The position numbers and the translations under genes are program-made. A stretch of 64,000 nucleotides of DNA from Microbacterium croceum (GTDB lineage Bacteria; Actinomycetota; Actinomycetes; Actinomycetales; Microbacteriaceae), in contig NZ_JAHWXN010000001.1 in assembly GCF_023091245.1 (NCBI RefSeq), positions 2,480,001 to 2,544,000 of the forward strand. The letters run 5' to 3'. Below, one piece after another: positions 46,089-54,896 of this stretch (position 1 is the stretch's first letter; every line of letters begins with the position of its first letter). The notes under the pieces were generated by a model, which made no database searches, was not told where the DNA came from, and saw nothing but the letters and a program-made list of their open reading frames with translations.

Positions 46089-48327
46089 CGCGGTACACGT
46101 CGTAGACCGCGTCGATCCGGCGCACCGCGTTCAGCACGCGATCCAGGTGCACGGCGTCACCCATCTCGAAGACGAATCGGCTGAGTGCCAGACGCTCGTC
46201 GTTCGTGTTGACCGTCGCCGAGAGGATGTTCACGTGATGCTCGCTGAGCACTCGCGTGACATCGGAGAGCAGGCCGGAGCGGTCCAGGGCCTCGACCTGG
46301 ATCTGCACCCGGAACACGCTCTTGGTCGTGGGCGCCCACGACACGTCGACGAAGCGGTCCTGTTCAGCGCTGAGAGCCTTGACGTTGACACAGTCGGAGC
46401 GATGCACCGAGACGCCGCTCCCCCTGGTCACGAAACCGACGATCGCGTCACCGGGAACCGGAGTACAGCACTTCGCGAGCTTCACGAGGATGTCGGATGC
46501 TCCGCGCACGAGCACGCCGGAGTCGCCGGCGCGCGGCTCCCTGGTGGGGATGCTGCCGGGCAGATCGATCGCGCCTGTCGTCGGGTCATTGGCTGCGACG
46601 AGCGCCGTGACCTTCTCGAGCACGGACTGCGTGGACACGTGCCCTTCGCCGACAGCGGCGTAGAGCGCGGAGACGTCTTCGTAGCGGAGCTGCTGAGCGA
46701 CCTCGGCGAACGAATCCTGGCTCATCAGCTTCTGCAGCGGGAGGTTCTGGCGGCGCATCGCACGGGCGATGGCTTCCTTGCCCTGTTCGATCGCCTCCTC
46801 GCGGCGCTCCTTTGTGAACCACCCGCGGATCTTGTTGCGGGCACGCGTGCTGGCGACGAATCCGAGCCAGTCCTGACTCGGACCGGCATCCGGGTTCTTC
46901 GAGGTGAAGACCTCGACCACATCACCGCTCTTGAGTTCCGATTCCAGCGGCACCAGACGACCGTTGACCTTCGCGCCCATCGTGCGATGGCCGATCTCGG
47001 TGTGGACCGCGTAGGCGAAGTCGACCGGAGTCGCACCGGCGGGGAGACCGATCACCCGGCCCTTCGGTGTGAAGACGTAGACCTCCTTCGCACCGATCTC
47101 GAAGCGGAGGGAATCGAGGAACTCGCCAGGATCTGCGGTCTCGGCCTGCCAGTCCGAGATGTGCGCCAGCCATGCCATGTCGTTATCGGACGCCCGCAGC
47201 TCGGTCTTGCCGCCGCCGTTCATCCGCTCCTTGTACATCCAATGCGCAGCGACACCGTACTCCGCCTGCTGGTGCATCTCATGCGTGCGGATCTGGATCT
47301 CCACCGTGCGCCCCGCCGGCCCGATGACCGTGGTGTGCAGCGACTGGTAGAGATTGAACTTCGGCGTGGCGATGTAGTCCTTGAAGCGACCGGGCAGCGG
47401 AGTCCACCGCGCGTGGATCGCACCCAGCACCGCGTAGCAGTCGCGAACGGAGCCGACCAGCACGCGGATGCCGATGAGGTCGTAGATGTCGTCGAACTCG
47501 CGACCGCGGATGACCATCTTCTGGTACACCGAGTACAGCTGCTTCGGGCGCCCCACGACCTTGCCGCGGATGCGGAGATCGCGGAGGTCCTCGTCGATCT
47601 CCTCGACGACCTGGTTCAGGTACTTCTCGCGCTGCGGGGTGCGCTGAGCGATGAGGCTGTGGATCTCGTTGTAGATCTTCGGGTGCAGCACCGCGAAGGA
47701 GAGGTCCTCCAGCTCGGACTTGATCGCCTGGATGCCGAGCCGATTCGCCAGGGGCGCATAGATCTCGAGCGTCTCCTTGGCCTTCTTCGCCGCCTTCTCC
47801 GGCGGCACGAAGCCCCAGGTGCGCGCGTTGTGCAGTCGGTCAGCCAGCTTGATCAGCAGCACGCGGATGTCTTTGGACATCGCGACGATCATCTTGCGGA
47901 CGGTCTCGGCTTGGGCGCTCTCCCCGTACTTGACCTTGTCGAGCTTCGTGACGCCGTCGACGAGCATGGCGACCTCGTCGCCGAACTCGGCGGTCAGGTC
48001 GGTGAGGGCGTACCCGGTGTCCTCGACGGTGTCGTGGAGCAGCGCGGCGGCGATCGCCCGGGGGCCGAGGCCCATCTCGGCGAGGATCTGGGCGACCGCG
48101 AGCGGGTGCGTGATGTACGGCTCACCGCTCTGGCGCTGCTGCCCGGTGTGCTTCTCCTTGGCGACGGCGTACGCGCGCTCGATGACGGAGAAGTCGCCAC
48201 GCGGGTGGTTGGCGCGGACAGTGCGGATCAGATTGTCGAGGTCGTTGACCCTGGATGCGCGCGAGAAGATGCGGGGAACCAGACGTCGCAGGCTGGACCC
48301 CTGCGAAGACGACTGCGTATCCGCCAT
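46075..48327 (-). CDS. rel: Bifunctional (p)ppGpp synthetase/hydrolase
   Basis: Stringent-response enzyme of the long RSH type. Order in the 750 residues: HD hydrolase domain (HPLAVAQILAEMG, LLHDTVEDTGYALTDL), synthetase domain (YDLIGIRVLVGSVRDCYAVLG, FKDYIATPKFNLYQSLHTTV), TGS domain (VFTPKGRVIGLPAGATPVDFAYAVHTEIGH), zinc-finger-like CCTPVPGDAIVGF and a C-terminal ACT domain. Both active sites look intact. GGAGG stands 7 nt before the ATG. Its end overlaps the convergent AbiEi-like gene. Confidence 0.97.
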   Translation of the reverse strand: MADTQSSSQGSSLRRLVPRIFSRASRVNDLDNLIRTVRANHPRGDFSVIERAYAVAKEKHTGQQRQSGEPYITHPLAVAQILAEMGLGPRAIAAALLHDTVEDTGYALTDLTAEFGDEVAMLVDGVTKLDKVKYGESAQAETVRKMIVAMSKDIRVLLIKLADRLHNARTWGFVPPEKAAKKAKETLEIYAPLANRLGIQAIKSELEDLSFAVLHPKIYNEIHSLIAQRTPQREKYLNQVVEEIDEDLRDLRIRGKVVGRPKQLYSVYQKMVIRGREFDDIYDLIGIRVLVGSVRDCYAVLGAIHARWTPLPGRFKDYIATPKFNLYQSLHTTVIGPAGRTVEIQIRTHEMHQQAEYGVAAHWMYKERMNGGGKTELRASDNDMAWLAHISDWQAETADPGEFLDSLRFEIGAKEVYVFTPKGRVIGLPAGATPVDFAYAVHTEIGHRTMGAKVNGRLVPLESELKSGDVVEVFTSKNPDAGPSQDWLGFVASTRARNKIRGWFTKERREEAIEQGKEAIARAMRRQNLPLQKLMSQDSFAEVAQQLRYEDVSALYAAVGEGHVSTQSVLEKVTALVAANDPTTGAIDLPGSIPTREPRAGDSGVLVRGASDILVKLAKCCTPVPGDAIVGFVTRGSGVSVHRSDCVNVKALSAEQDRFVDVSWAPTTKSVFRVQIQVEALDRSGLLSDVTRVLSEHHVNILSATVNTNDERLALSRFVFEMGDAVHLDRVLNAVRRIDAVYDVYRVTTS

Positions 48328-48349
48328 CCACTCACCTCCGAACTACATC

Positions 48350-48355
48350 ATCTTA
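48350..48355 (-). promoter_or_regulatory. Candidate -10 element of rel
   Basis: TAAGAT on the minus strand, 22 nt before the rel ATG, which gives a short leader just long enough for the GGAGG site. It lies between secF and rel, so rel can be transcribed apart from secDF. Confidence 0.4.
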
Positions 48356-48393
48356 CGCGTGCCTGCGGGGCGTCGGCTCCGCCGGAGGAAGGC

Positions 48394-49383
48394 TCAGGCC
48401 TCGACGGCGGCCTTGTCGCGCGCCGCACGGATGCGCGCGTCGCGCTCCTTGAGCTGCGGCTCGTTTTCGCGGAACAGCGAGTACAGCGGAGCTGCGACGA
48501 ACAGCGTCGAGTAGGTCGCGACCAGGATGCCGACGAAGATCGACAGCGAGATGTCGGTGAGCGACTCGGCACCGAGCCAGAAGGCGCCGATGAAGAGGAC
48601 CGCGCCGACCGGCAGCGCAGCGACGACAGACGTGTTGATCGATCGGATGAGCGTCTGGTTCACCGCGAGGTTGACCGACTCGCCGAAGAGGCGGGCGGAC
48701 TTCTCCCCGTCCTCCGAGGTGTTCTCCCTGATCTTGTCGAAGACGACCGTGGTGTCGTACAGCGAGTACGCGAGGATCGTGAGGAAGCCGATCACCGCCG
48801 CCGGGGAGATCTCGAATCCGGCGAGGGCGTAGACGCCGACCGTGATCACGAGGACGTCGAGCAGGCCGATGATCGCGGCCGCCGACATCTTCCAGGTGCG
48901 GAAGTAGATCGCGAGGATGAGGAAGGTCAGCGCCAGGAAGATCGCGAGACCCCAGAGGGACTGGCGAGTGACGTTCTCGCCCCAGGCCGGGCCGATGAAC
49001 GACGAGGTCACGGCGTCGGGCTCGACGTCGTAGGCCTTGGCGAGGGCGTTGGCGACCTGCTGGGTCTCGGCGGCGCTCATCTGGTCGGTCTGGACGCGCA
49101 CGTCCTTGTCGCTGACGATGACGACCTTGGTCGCCGCTCCCGGCACCACCGAACGCACGGCTTCGGAGGCGATGTCCTGGTCGCGGCTGTCCGGCGCCTG
49201 CACGGTGAACTGTGAGCCGCCGGTGAACTCGATCGAGAACTGGATCGGGCGGATCAGCGGCACGAGTGCAGAGCCCACCACGAGGATGATCGCGATGATG
49301 AACCACAGGCGACGCTTGCCGACGAACGGGAAGGAGGTCTTTCCGCTGTAGAGGTTGTTGCCGAACTCATTCATGGAAGGCAT
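48394..49383 (-). CDS. secF: Protein translocase subunit SecF
   Basis: Membrane partner of SecD that pulls exported proteins through SecYEG with proton motive force. The 329 residues show six membrane segments, the first at about 27-45, a small external P1-like domain with IEFTGGSQFTVQ, and the conserved AVIGFLTILAYSLYDTTVVFDKIREN and SINTSVVAALPVGAVL. The start shares one base with the secD stop (TGATG). Confidence 0.96.
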   Translation of the reverse strand: MPSMNEFGNNLYSGKTSFPFVGKRRLWFIIAIILVVGSALVPLIRPIQFSIEFTGGSQFTVQAPDSRDQDIASEAVRSVVPGAATKVVIVSDKDVRVQTDQMSAAETQQVANALAKAYDVEPDAVTSSFIGPAWGENVTRQSLWGLAIFLALTFLILAIYFRTWKMSAAAIIGLLDVLVITVGVYALAGFEISPAAVIGFLTILAYSLYDTTVVFDKIRENTSEDGEKSARLFGESVNLAVNQTLIRSINTSVVAALPVGAVLFIGAFWLGAESLTDISLSIFVGILVATYSTLFVAAPLYSLFRENEPQLKERDARIRAARDKAAVEA

Positions 49384-51131
49384 CAGTTGTCTCCCTCACT
49401 TCCGGCTGTCGTCGATCTGTCATTCGAGAGTGCCTCTGCGCGCTTGCGCTCGGCGATGGTCTGCCGACGATCGGCCTCGCCGCGCGAGCGGGCGTTCTTC
49501 GCCCCACGCCCGGCCGACGCGGTCGCCACCTCACGGTACGCGGAACGGCTGCGGTAGACCGCTCCCAGGGCCTCGGGGTCGAGACCGGACAACTTGTGGC
49601 CACCGCCGAAGAACCTCGTGCGGGCGAGCAGCTGCATGACCGGGTGCGTGAAGATCACGAAGATGAAGACGTCGATCAGGGTCGTCAAGCCCAGAGTGAA
49701 CGCGAAGCCCTTCACCGTGGCATCGGCCAGGATGTACAACACGACCGCGGCCAGGATGTTGATCGACTTGGAGATGTAGATCGTGCGCTTCGCGCGACCC
49801 CAGCCGTCCTCGACCGCCGCCGTGATCGACTTGCCGTCACGCAACTCATCTCGGATTCTCTCGAAGTACACGATGAACGAGTCCGCCGTGAATCCGATCG
49901 ACACGATGAGACCGGCCACACCCGCGAGCGACAGGCGGAAGCCGAGTCGCCAGGCCAGGATGCAGATGATGATGTAGGTGAGCACAGCCATCACTGTGAT
50001 CGACGCGATGATCACCGACCCGAGCGCCCGATACACGATCAGCGAATAGAGGGCGACCAGCGCGAGACCGATCAGACCCGCGATCAGACCGATCTGCAGC
50101 TGCTGAGTGCCGAGGGTCGCCGAGATCGTGTCCGAGCTCTGCACCGTGAAGCTGAGGGGAAGCGCGCCGAATTTGAGCTGGTCGGCGAGAGTCGTCGCCG
50201 ACTCCTGGGTGAACGATCCGGAGATGCTGGGGCGTCCGTCGAGGATCACGCCGTTCATCCGCGGCGCAGAGATGACACTGCCATCGAGCACGAACGCGAA
50301 CTGATCGCGCGGGGCCAGGCCGTCGATGCGGTTCTGATTCAGGCGCGTGCTGACCTTGCCGAAGGCGTCGGCGCCCTCGCCGTTCATGGTGAGCTGCACC
50401 AGCCACGCACCCGACTTGGGGTCTCGGCCGCTGGTCGCGTCTTCGATCGCCGTGCCGGTGAGCTCGGTCGGGCCGAGGAGGTACTTGGTCTGTCCGCTGG
50501 GGTCGCACGCGATCAGCGGCTGCTCCTTCGGCGCGTTCGAGGCGTCGTTCGCGGGGTCGCTGCAGTCATAGGCGAGGAACTCCGCCTGCAGCTTCGGCGT
50601 GACCCAGGAGAGGTCGCTGCCGTCGGTCGGCTCCGGTGAAGGCGTCGACTCGAGGGTGGGATCCGGGGTCGGGAACGGCGTCGCCACGCCGTCCTCGCCG
50701 GTGAACTCCGTGGCTGCCCCGGTCGTGGCCAACACCGCGCGGAACTCGAGCTGCGCGCTCGACTGGATCCGCTCGCGGGTCTGCTCATCGGCCGGTCCGG
50801 GGATCTGGACGACGATGTTCCGCCCGCCCTCGGTGGTGATGTCCGCCTCCGCGACGCCCGAGGCGTCGACGCGCTGACGGATGATGGCTGCCGCCTGGTT
50901 GAGCTGTTCCGCCGAAGGGTCTGCGCCGTCTTCCGTCTCGGCGCTCAGCACGATCTGCGTGCCGCCCTGCAGGTCGAGTGCGAGCTCCGGCGCCCAGGAG
51001 CTCGCCGGATCGCCGTTGCTGTCCGTGAAGACGTAGACGCCGAGTGAGTTGATGCCGAACAGCACGCCCGTCACGAGGAGCAGGCCGAGGAGGACCCGCC
51101 AGGCGTGACGGACCGGAGAGGATGAAGCCAC
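49383..51131 (-). CDS. secD: Protein translocase subunit SecD
   Basis: Large subunit of the SecDF export motor. The 582 residues have an N-terminal membrane segment (about 10-30), a long external P1 domain (LALDLQGGTQIVLSAE, SGSFTQESATTLADQLKFGALPLSF) with a Pro/Ser/Glu-rich insert around 155-180, then five membrane segments (GLALVALYSLIVYRALG, FTADSFIVYFERIRDELR). It follows yajC by 56 nt and overlaps secF by one base. Confidence 0.96.
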   Translation of the reverse strand: MASSSPVRHAWRVLLGLLLVTGVLFGINSLGVYVFTDSNGDPASSWAPELALDLQGGTQIVLSAETEDGADPSAEQLNQAAAIIRQRVDASGVAEADITTEGGRNIVVQIPGPADEQTRERIQSSAQLEFRAVLATTGAATEFTGEDGVATPFPTPDPTLESTPSPEPTDGSDLSWVTPKLQAEFLAYDCSDPANDASNAPKEQPLIACDPSGQTKYLLGPTELTGTAIEDATSGRDPKSGAWLVQLTMNGEGADAFGKVSTRLNQNRIDGLAPRDQFAFVLDGSVISAPRMNGVILDGRPSISGSFTQESATTLADQLKFGALPLSFTVQSSDTISATLGTQQLQIGLIAGLIGLALVALYSLIVYRALGSVIIASITVMAVLTYIIICILAWRLGFRLSLAGVAGLIVSIGFTADSFIVYFERIRDELRDGKSITAAVEDGWGRAKRTIYISKSINILAAVVLYILADATVKGFAFTLGLTTLIDVFIFVIFTHPVMQLLARTRFFGGGHKLSGLDPEALGAVYRSRSAYREVATASAGRGAKNARSRGEADRRQTIAERKRAEALSNDRSTTAGSEGDN

Positions 51132-51187
51132 GTGTGTTCAGCTTTCTGAGATGCCGGAATTACGAAGTAGCGCGCGGAGGCGGAGGA

Positions 51188-51574
51188 TTACTTGTCGTCT
51201 GAGTCGCGCTCGAGACGCGCACGCGTCTCTTCCGGCGTCTCGACATCGACGGCCGGGGCGGCAGCATCGTCGGCCACGACCTCGTCGACGACGACGTCCT
51301 TGGGCTCGACGATGCGCAGGATCGCCTGGCTGTGCACCTCGATGATGGTTCCGGGAGCGATCTCGACGAGTGCCGGGGAGTCGAGGTCTTCGGGGTCGTA
51401 GGCCACGATCGTGCCGTAGATGCCGCCCTGGAGGAGCACCTTCACGCCGGGAACGGTCTTGGTGGCCTTCTCCTCCTGCTCCGCCTTCATCGCCTTCGTG
51501 CGCTTGCGCGTGTTGAAGATCATGAAGACGAGGAGGACGGCGAGAAGACCGAAGAGGAGGAATTCCATGGGCAT
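51188..51574 (-). CDS. yajC: Preprotein translocase subunit YajC
   Basis: Small SecDF-associated membrane protein. The 128 residues start with a membrane helix (about 3-20), then a basic stretch RKRTKAMKAEQEEK and the family core VLLQGGIYGTIVAYDPED, VEIAPGTIIEVHSQAILRIV, followed by an acidic tail. It lies between ruvB and secD, the standard actinobacterial order, with a TATAAT element upstream. Confidence 0.94.
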   Translation of the reverse strand: MPMEFLLFGLLAVLLVFMIFNTRKRTKAMKAEQEEKATKTVPGVKVLLQGGIYGTIVAYDPEDLDSPALVEIAPGTIIEVHSQAILRIVEPKDVVVDEVVADDAAAPAVDVETPEETRARLERDSDDK

Positions 51575-51645
51575 GGGTGCAGCGCCTTTCTCAGGTGCGC
51601 ACTCCAGCCATTGGGCGCGCAGAGGTATCCGGGAAGTCTTCAGCG

Positions 51646-51651
51646 ATTATA
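51646..51651 (-). promoter_or_regulatory. Candidate -10 element of yajC-secD-secF
   Basis: Perfect TATAAT on the minus strand, overlapping the last codons and TAA stop of ruvB, about 72 nt before the yajC ATG. No -35 match is seen at normal distance. Confidence 0.5.
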
Positions 51652-52672
51652 GGTCATCAAGGCGGAGCGTCCCGTCGGGGTGCGGCACCCCGAGGTGCGC
51701 GTATGCCTCCGGCATGGCCACCCGACCCCGCGGAGTACGCCCGAGGAAACCGATCCGCACGAGATACGGCTCTACGACGCTCTCGACCGTCTCGCCCTCC
51801 TCGCCGACGGCGACGGCGAGCGTGCTGAGTCCGACTGGACCGCCGCGGAACCGGCGCACGAGCGCTTCCAGCACCGCGCGGTCGAGCCTGTCGAGCCCGA
51901 TCGGGTCGACATCGTACAGCTCGAGAGCCGCACGCACATCGGAGATGGTGGCGGCTCCCCCGCCGTGCACCAGCGCGTAATCGCGCACGCGGCGCAGCAA
52001 TCTGTTCGCGATGCGCGGAGTTCCTCGGGATCGACGCGCGATCTCCGACAGCGCGTCCGTCGGCACGTCCACGCCGAGCACGGCAGCCGATCGCGCGATG
52101 ACCTGTTCGAGCTCGAACTCCTCGTAGAACTCCAGATGGCCGGTGAAGCCGAAGCGGTCGCGCAGCGGGTTCGGGAGCAGGCCGGATCGGGTCGTCGCGC
52201 CGACGAGCGTGAACGGTGCCAGCTCGAGAGGGATGCTCGTGGCACCCGCACCTTTGCCCACCATGATGTCGATGCGGTAGTCCTCCATCGCGAGGTACAA
52301 CATCTCCTCGGCCGAGCGCGCCATCCGGTGGATCTCATCGATGAACAGGACCTCGCCGGGCACCAGGCTCGACAGCAGCGCGGCGAGGTCGCCAGCGTGC
52401 TGGATGGCGGGGCCGCTCGACAGGCGCAGCGGTCGCTCGCTCTCGTGCGCGACGATCATCGCCAGCGTGGTCTTGCCGAGCCCCGGAGGGCCGGCGAGCA
52501 GGATGTGATCTGCGGGGCGGCTTTGGATGCGGGCCGCGTCGAGCAGCAGCTGCAGCTGTCCTCGTACCTTCTGCTGACCCACGAACTCACCGAGATTCGA
52601 CGGACGCAAGGCGCCCTCGATCGCGAGCTCGGTCTCGTCGACCGGCTCAGTGGCGTCCAGGGCGTCAGCCAC
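51647..52672 (-). CDS. ruvB: Holliday junction branch migration DNA helicase RuvB
   Basis: AAA+ motor driving branch migration with RuvA. The 341 residues have Walker [10 protein letters not shown] (61-69), Walker [10 protein letters not shown], the sensor [13 protein letters not shown] and a C-terminal winged helix ([18 protein letters not shown]). The GTG overlaps the ruvA end by 8 nt; it gives a normal RuvB N-terminus, and longer readings lie in another frame of ruvA. Confidence 0.97.
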   Translation of the reverse strand: MADALDATEPVDETELAIEGALRPSNLGEFVGQQKVRGQLQLLLDAARIQSRPADHILLAGPPGLGKTTLAMIVAHESERPLRLSSGPAIQHAGDLAALLSSLVPGEVLFIDEIHRMARSAEEMLYLAMEDYRIDIMVGKGAGATSIPLELAPFTLVGATTRSGLLPNPLRDRFGFTGHLEFYEEFELEQVIARSAAVLGVDVPTDALSEIARRSRGTPRIANRLLRRVRDYALVHGGGAATISDVRAALELYDVDPIGLDRLDRAVLEALVRRFRGGPVGLSTLAVAVGEEGETVESVVEPYLVRIGFLGRTPRGRVAMPEAYAHLGVPHPDGTLRLDDL

Positions 52673-53285
52673 GCGTCTGACCTGCCTGCGCGGGACCGAG
52701 CAGGGCGAGCGTACGGCGCAGAAGCGCAGACACCGAGTCCCGCTCGGCATCGGTCGCCTCGGCCGCGGTCTGCGCCGCAGCCTCCGTCGCGACCTTGTCG
52801 GACCAGCCGAGTCCGACCAGCGCCGCGGCGACCTGGGTGACGACGTCGGTCGATCCTGCGCCGGTCGCCTTCGAGCTGGGAGCCACCGGCTGCACCTTTC
52901 CTGCCAGCTGCAGCACGATGAGCTTCGCGGTCTTCGGGCCGATGCCCGAGACGCGCCGGAACGGCGCATCGTCCTCCGCCGTCACCGCTTCGGCGATCTG
53001 GTCCACTGTCATGTGCGAGAGCACGCCGAGCGCGGACTTCGGCCCCACACCGGTGACGCTGATCAGCAGGCCGAAGATCTCGAGCTCGCTCCGGTCCGCG
53101 AAACCGTAGAGCGAGAGGGCATCCTCGCGCACGATGAGGCTGGTGTGCAGGAGCAGGCGCTCGCCGACGGTCGCCGTGTGCGGGATGTCGGCGGGCACGG
53201 AGACGGAGAACCCGACGCCGCCCACGTCGATGACGACCTGGTCGGCCGCCGTGTGCAGGACGACGCCGTGCAGGGAAGAGATCAT
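52665..53285 (-). CDS. ruvA: Holliday junction branch migration protein RuvA
   Basis: Tetrameric junction-binding subunit. The 206 residues have the OB domain ([23 protein letters not shown]), two helix-hairpin-helix motifs ([16 protein letters not shown] and [16 protein letters not shown]) and a C-terminal RuvB-contact domain ([18 protein letters not shown]). It lies 9 nt after ruvC. Confidence 0.96.
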   Translation of the reverse strand: MISSLHGVVLHTAADQVVIDVGGVGFSVSVPADIPHTATVGERLLLHTSLIVREDALSLYGFADRSELEIFGLLISVTGVGPKSALGVLSHMTVDQIAEAVTAEDDAPFRRVSGIGPKTAKLIVLQLAGKVQPVAPSSKATGAGSTDVVTQVAAALVGLGWSDKVATEAAAQTAAEATDAERDSVSALLRRTLALLGPAQAGQTRG

Positions 53286-53294
53286 CCCCTCAGC

Positions 53295-53876
53295 CTACGA
53301 CCCCGATCGTAGGTATGTTCGAGCGACACGCTCCGCATCGGCCCACGCGCGCTGGGCCGGCGTCAGCGACGTCTGACCGGAGGCGCCGGCGGTCCCCCGC
53401 CGCCACGCGTGACACAGCGCGATCGCAAGGGCGTCCGCCGCGTCCGCCGGCTGCGGCGGGGCGTCCAGGCGCAGGATGCGGGCGATCATCGCCTGCACCT
53501 GGCGCTTGTCTGCCGCACCGTATCCGGTGACCGCTGCCTTGACCTCGCTCGGCGTGTGCGTCGCCGCGGGTAGACCGGCCTCCGCGGCGACCAGGAGCGC
53601 GACCCCACTCGCCTGGGCCGTCCCCATCACCGTGTGCGTGTTCTGCTGCGCGAACACGCGCTCGACCGCGACGGCGTCGGGACGATGTGCGGCGATCGCC
53701 TCGCGGATGCCCGCAGCGACGATCGCGAGACGATCGCCGATCTCGGCATCCGGCGACGAGCGGATGACGCTCACATGCACGAGGGTGCCGCGGCGGGTGC
53801 GGTCGACGTCGACGATGCCGACACCGCAGCGGGTGAGGCCGGGGTCGATGCCGAGCACGCGCAGAGAGGAGGTCAC
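53295..53876 (-). CDS. ruvC: Crossover junction endodeoxyribonuclease RuvC
   Basis: Holliday junction resolvase. The 193 residues show the acidic active-site residues in VLGIDPGLTRCGVG, AVERVFAQQNTHTVMGTAQA and AADALAIALCHAW. It follows yebC by 45 nt and precedes ruvA by 9 nt. Confidence 0.96.
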   Translation of the reverse strand: MTSSLRVLGIDPGLTRCGVGIVDVDRTRRGTLVHVSVIRSSPDAEIGDRLAIVAAGIREAIAAHRPDAVAVERVFAQQNTHTVMGTAQASGVALLVAAEAGLPAATHTPSEVKAAVTGYGAADKRQVQAMIARILRLDAPPQPADAADALAIALCHAWRRGTAGASGQTSLTPAQRAWADAERVARTYLRSGS

Positions 53877-53921
53877 TCCCCCAGGCTAGGCCGGAGGGAG
53901 TGCACGAGCCGTTCGGCGCGC

Positions 53922-54683
53922 CTAGGCCTCGTCGTTCTCCAGCTCGGCCTGCACCTCAGGGGTGAGGTCGAAGTTGGTGAACACGTTCTGCACGTCTTCG
54001 CTGTCTTCGAGAGCGTCGATCAGGCGGAAGATCTTGCGCGCCGTGTCGGCGTCGATCTCGACCTTGAGGTTCGGGACGAACTCGACGTCAGCCGACTCGT
54101 AGTCGATGCCGGCCTCCTGCAGCGCACTGCGCACCGTGACCAGGTCAGTCGCCTCGGTGATGATCTCGAAGCCCTCGGCGTGCGGCTCGATCTCCTCGGC
54201 GCCTGCCTCGAGCGCGGCCATCATGACGTCGTCCTCGGTGGTGCCTTCGGAGCCGACGACGATGACGCCCTTGCGGCTGAAGTTGTATGCCACGCTCCCC
54301 GGGTCGGCGAGCGTGCCGCCGTTGCGGCTCAGAGCCGTGCGGACCTCGGCGGCGGCACGGTTCTTGTTGTCGGTCAGACACTCGATCATGAGGGCGACGC
54401 CGTTGGGACCGTAGCCTTCGTACATGATCGAGAGGTATTCGACGGCTTCTCCGCCGATGCCCGCGCCACGCTTCACCGCGCGGTCGATGTTGTCCTTGGG
54501 GACGGACGTCTTCTTCGCCTTCTGCACCGCGTCGAACAGCGTCGGGTTGCCCTGCAGATCAGGCCCGCCGAGCTTCGCCGCGACCTCGATGTTCTTGATG
54601 AGCTTGGCCCAGGACTTGGCGCGCCTGGAGTCGATGATGGCCTTCTTGTGCTTCGTGGTCGCCCACTTGGAATGCCCGGACAT
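53922..54683 (-). CDS. yebC: YebC/PmpR-family protein
   Basis: Conserved 253-residue protein, annotated as a transcription regulator and lately tied to relief of ribosome stalling. Signatures: [24 protein letters not shown] at the N-terminus, [30 protein letters not shown]. It heads yebC-ruvC-ruvA-ruvB. It is separated from the jet genes by 213 nt. Confidence 0.95.
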   Translation of the reverse strand: MSGHSKWATTKHKKAIIDSRRAKSWAKLIKNIEVAAKLGGPDLQGNPTLFDAVQKAKKTSVPKDNIDRAVKRGAGIGGEAVEYLSIMYEGYGPNGVALMIECLTDNKNRAAAEVRTALSRNGGTLADPGSVAYNFSRKGVIVVGSEGTTEDDVMMAALEAGAEEIEPHAEGFEIITEATDLVTVRSALQEAGIDYESADVEFVPNLKVEIDADTARKIFRLIDALEDSEDVQNVFTNFDLTPEVQAELENDEA

Positions 54684-54734
54684 TAGTCTCCGCTCGTCGT
54701 GTCCGCCCCAGAGCTCGCGCCCAGGGCATCGTCT

Positions 54735-54740
54735 ATTCTA
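54735..54740 (-). promoter_or_regulatory. Candidate -10 element of yebC-ruvCAB
   Basis: TAGAAT on the minus strand, about 51 nt before the yebC ATG. The remainder of the 213-nt gap (54684-54896) holds only a 29-codon frame and no recognisable gene. Confidence 0.45.
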
Positions 54741-54896
54741 ACGAACTGCCGTGGCCGGACATGCGTACGGGATCAGCCGGGCGTCAGAGATGCGTCTTGC
54801 ATCGCGAACATGAGGATCAGGACCGCACCCGCGCGGCCGTGCGGCGCCCTTTCCCCGCTCACCTGGATCGCATCCCCCGGCGTGAGACACGTCTGA

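Noticed and set aside
46147..49215. Plus-strand open frame of 1022 codons
   Set aside because: Antisense to rel and secF, low-complexity translation, no ribosome binding site or family motif.
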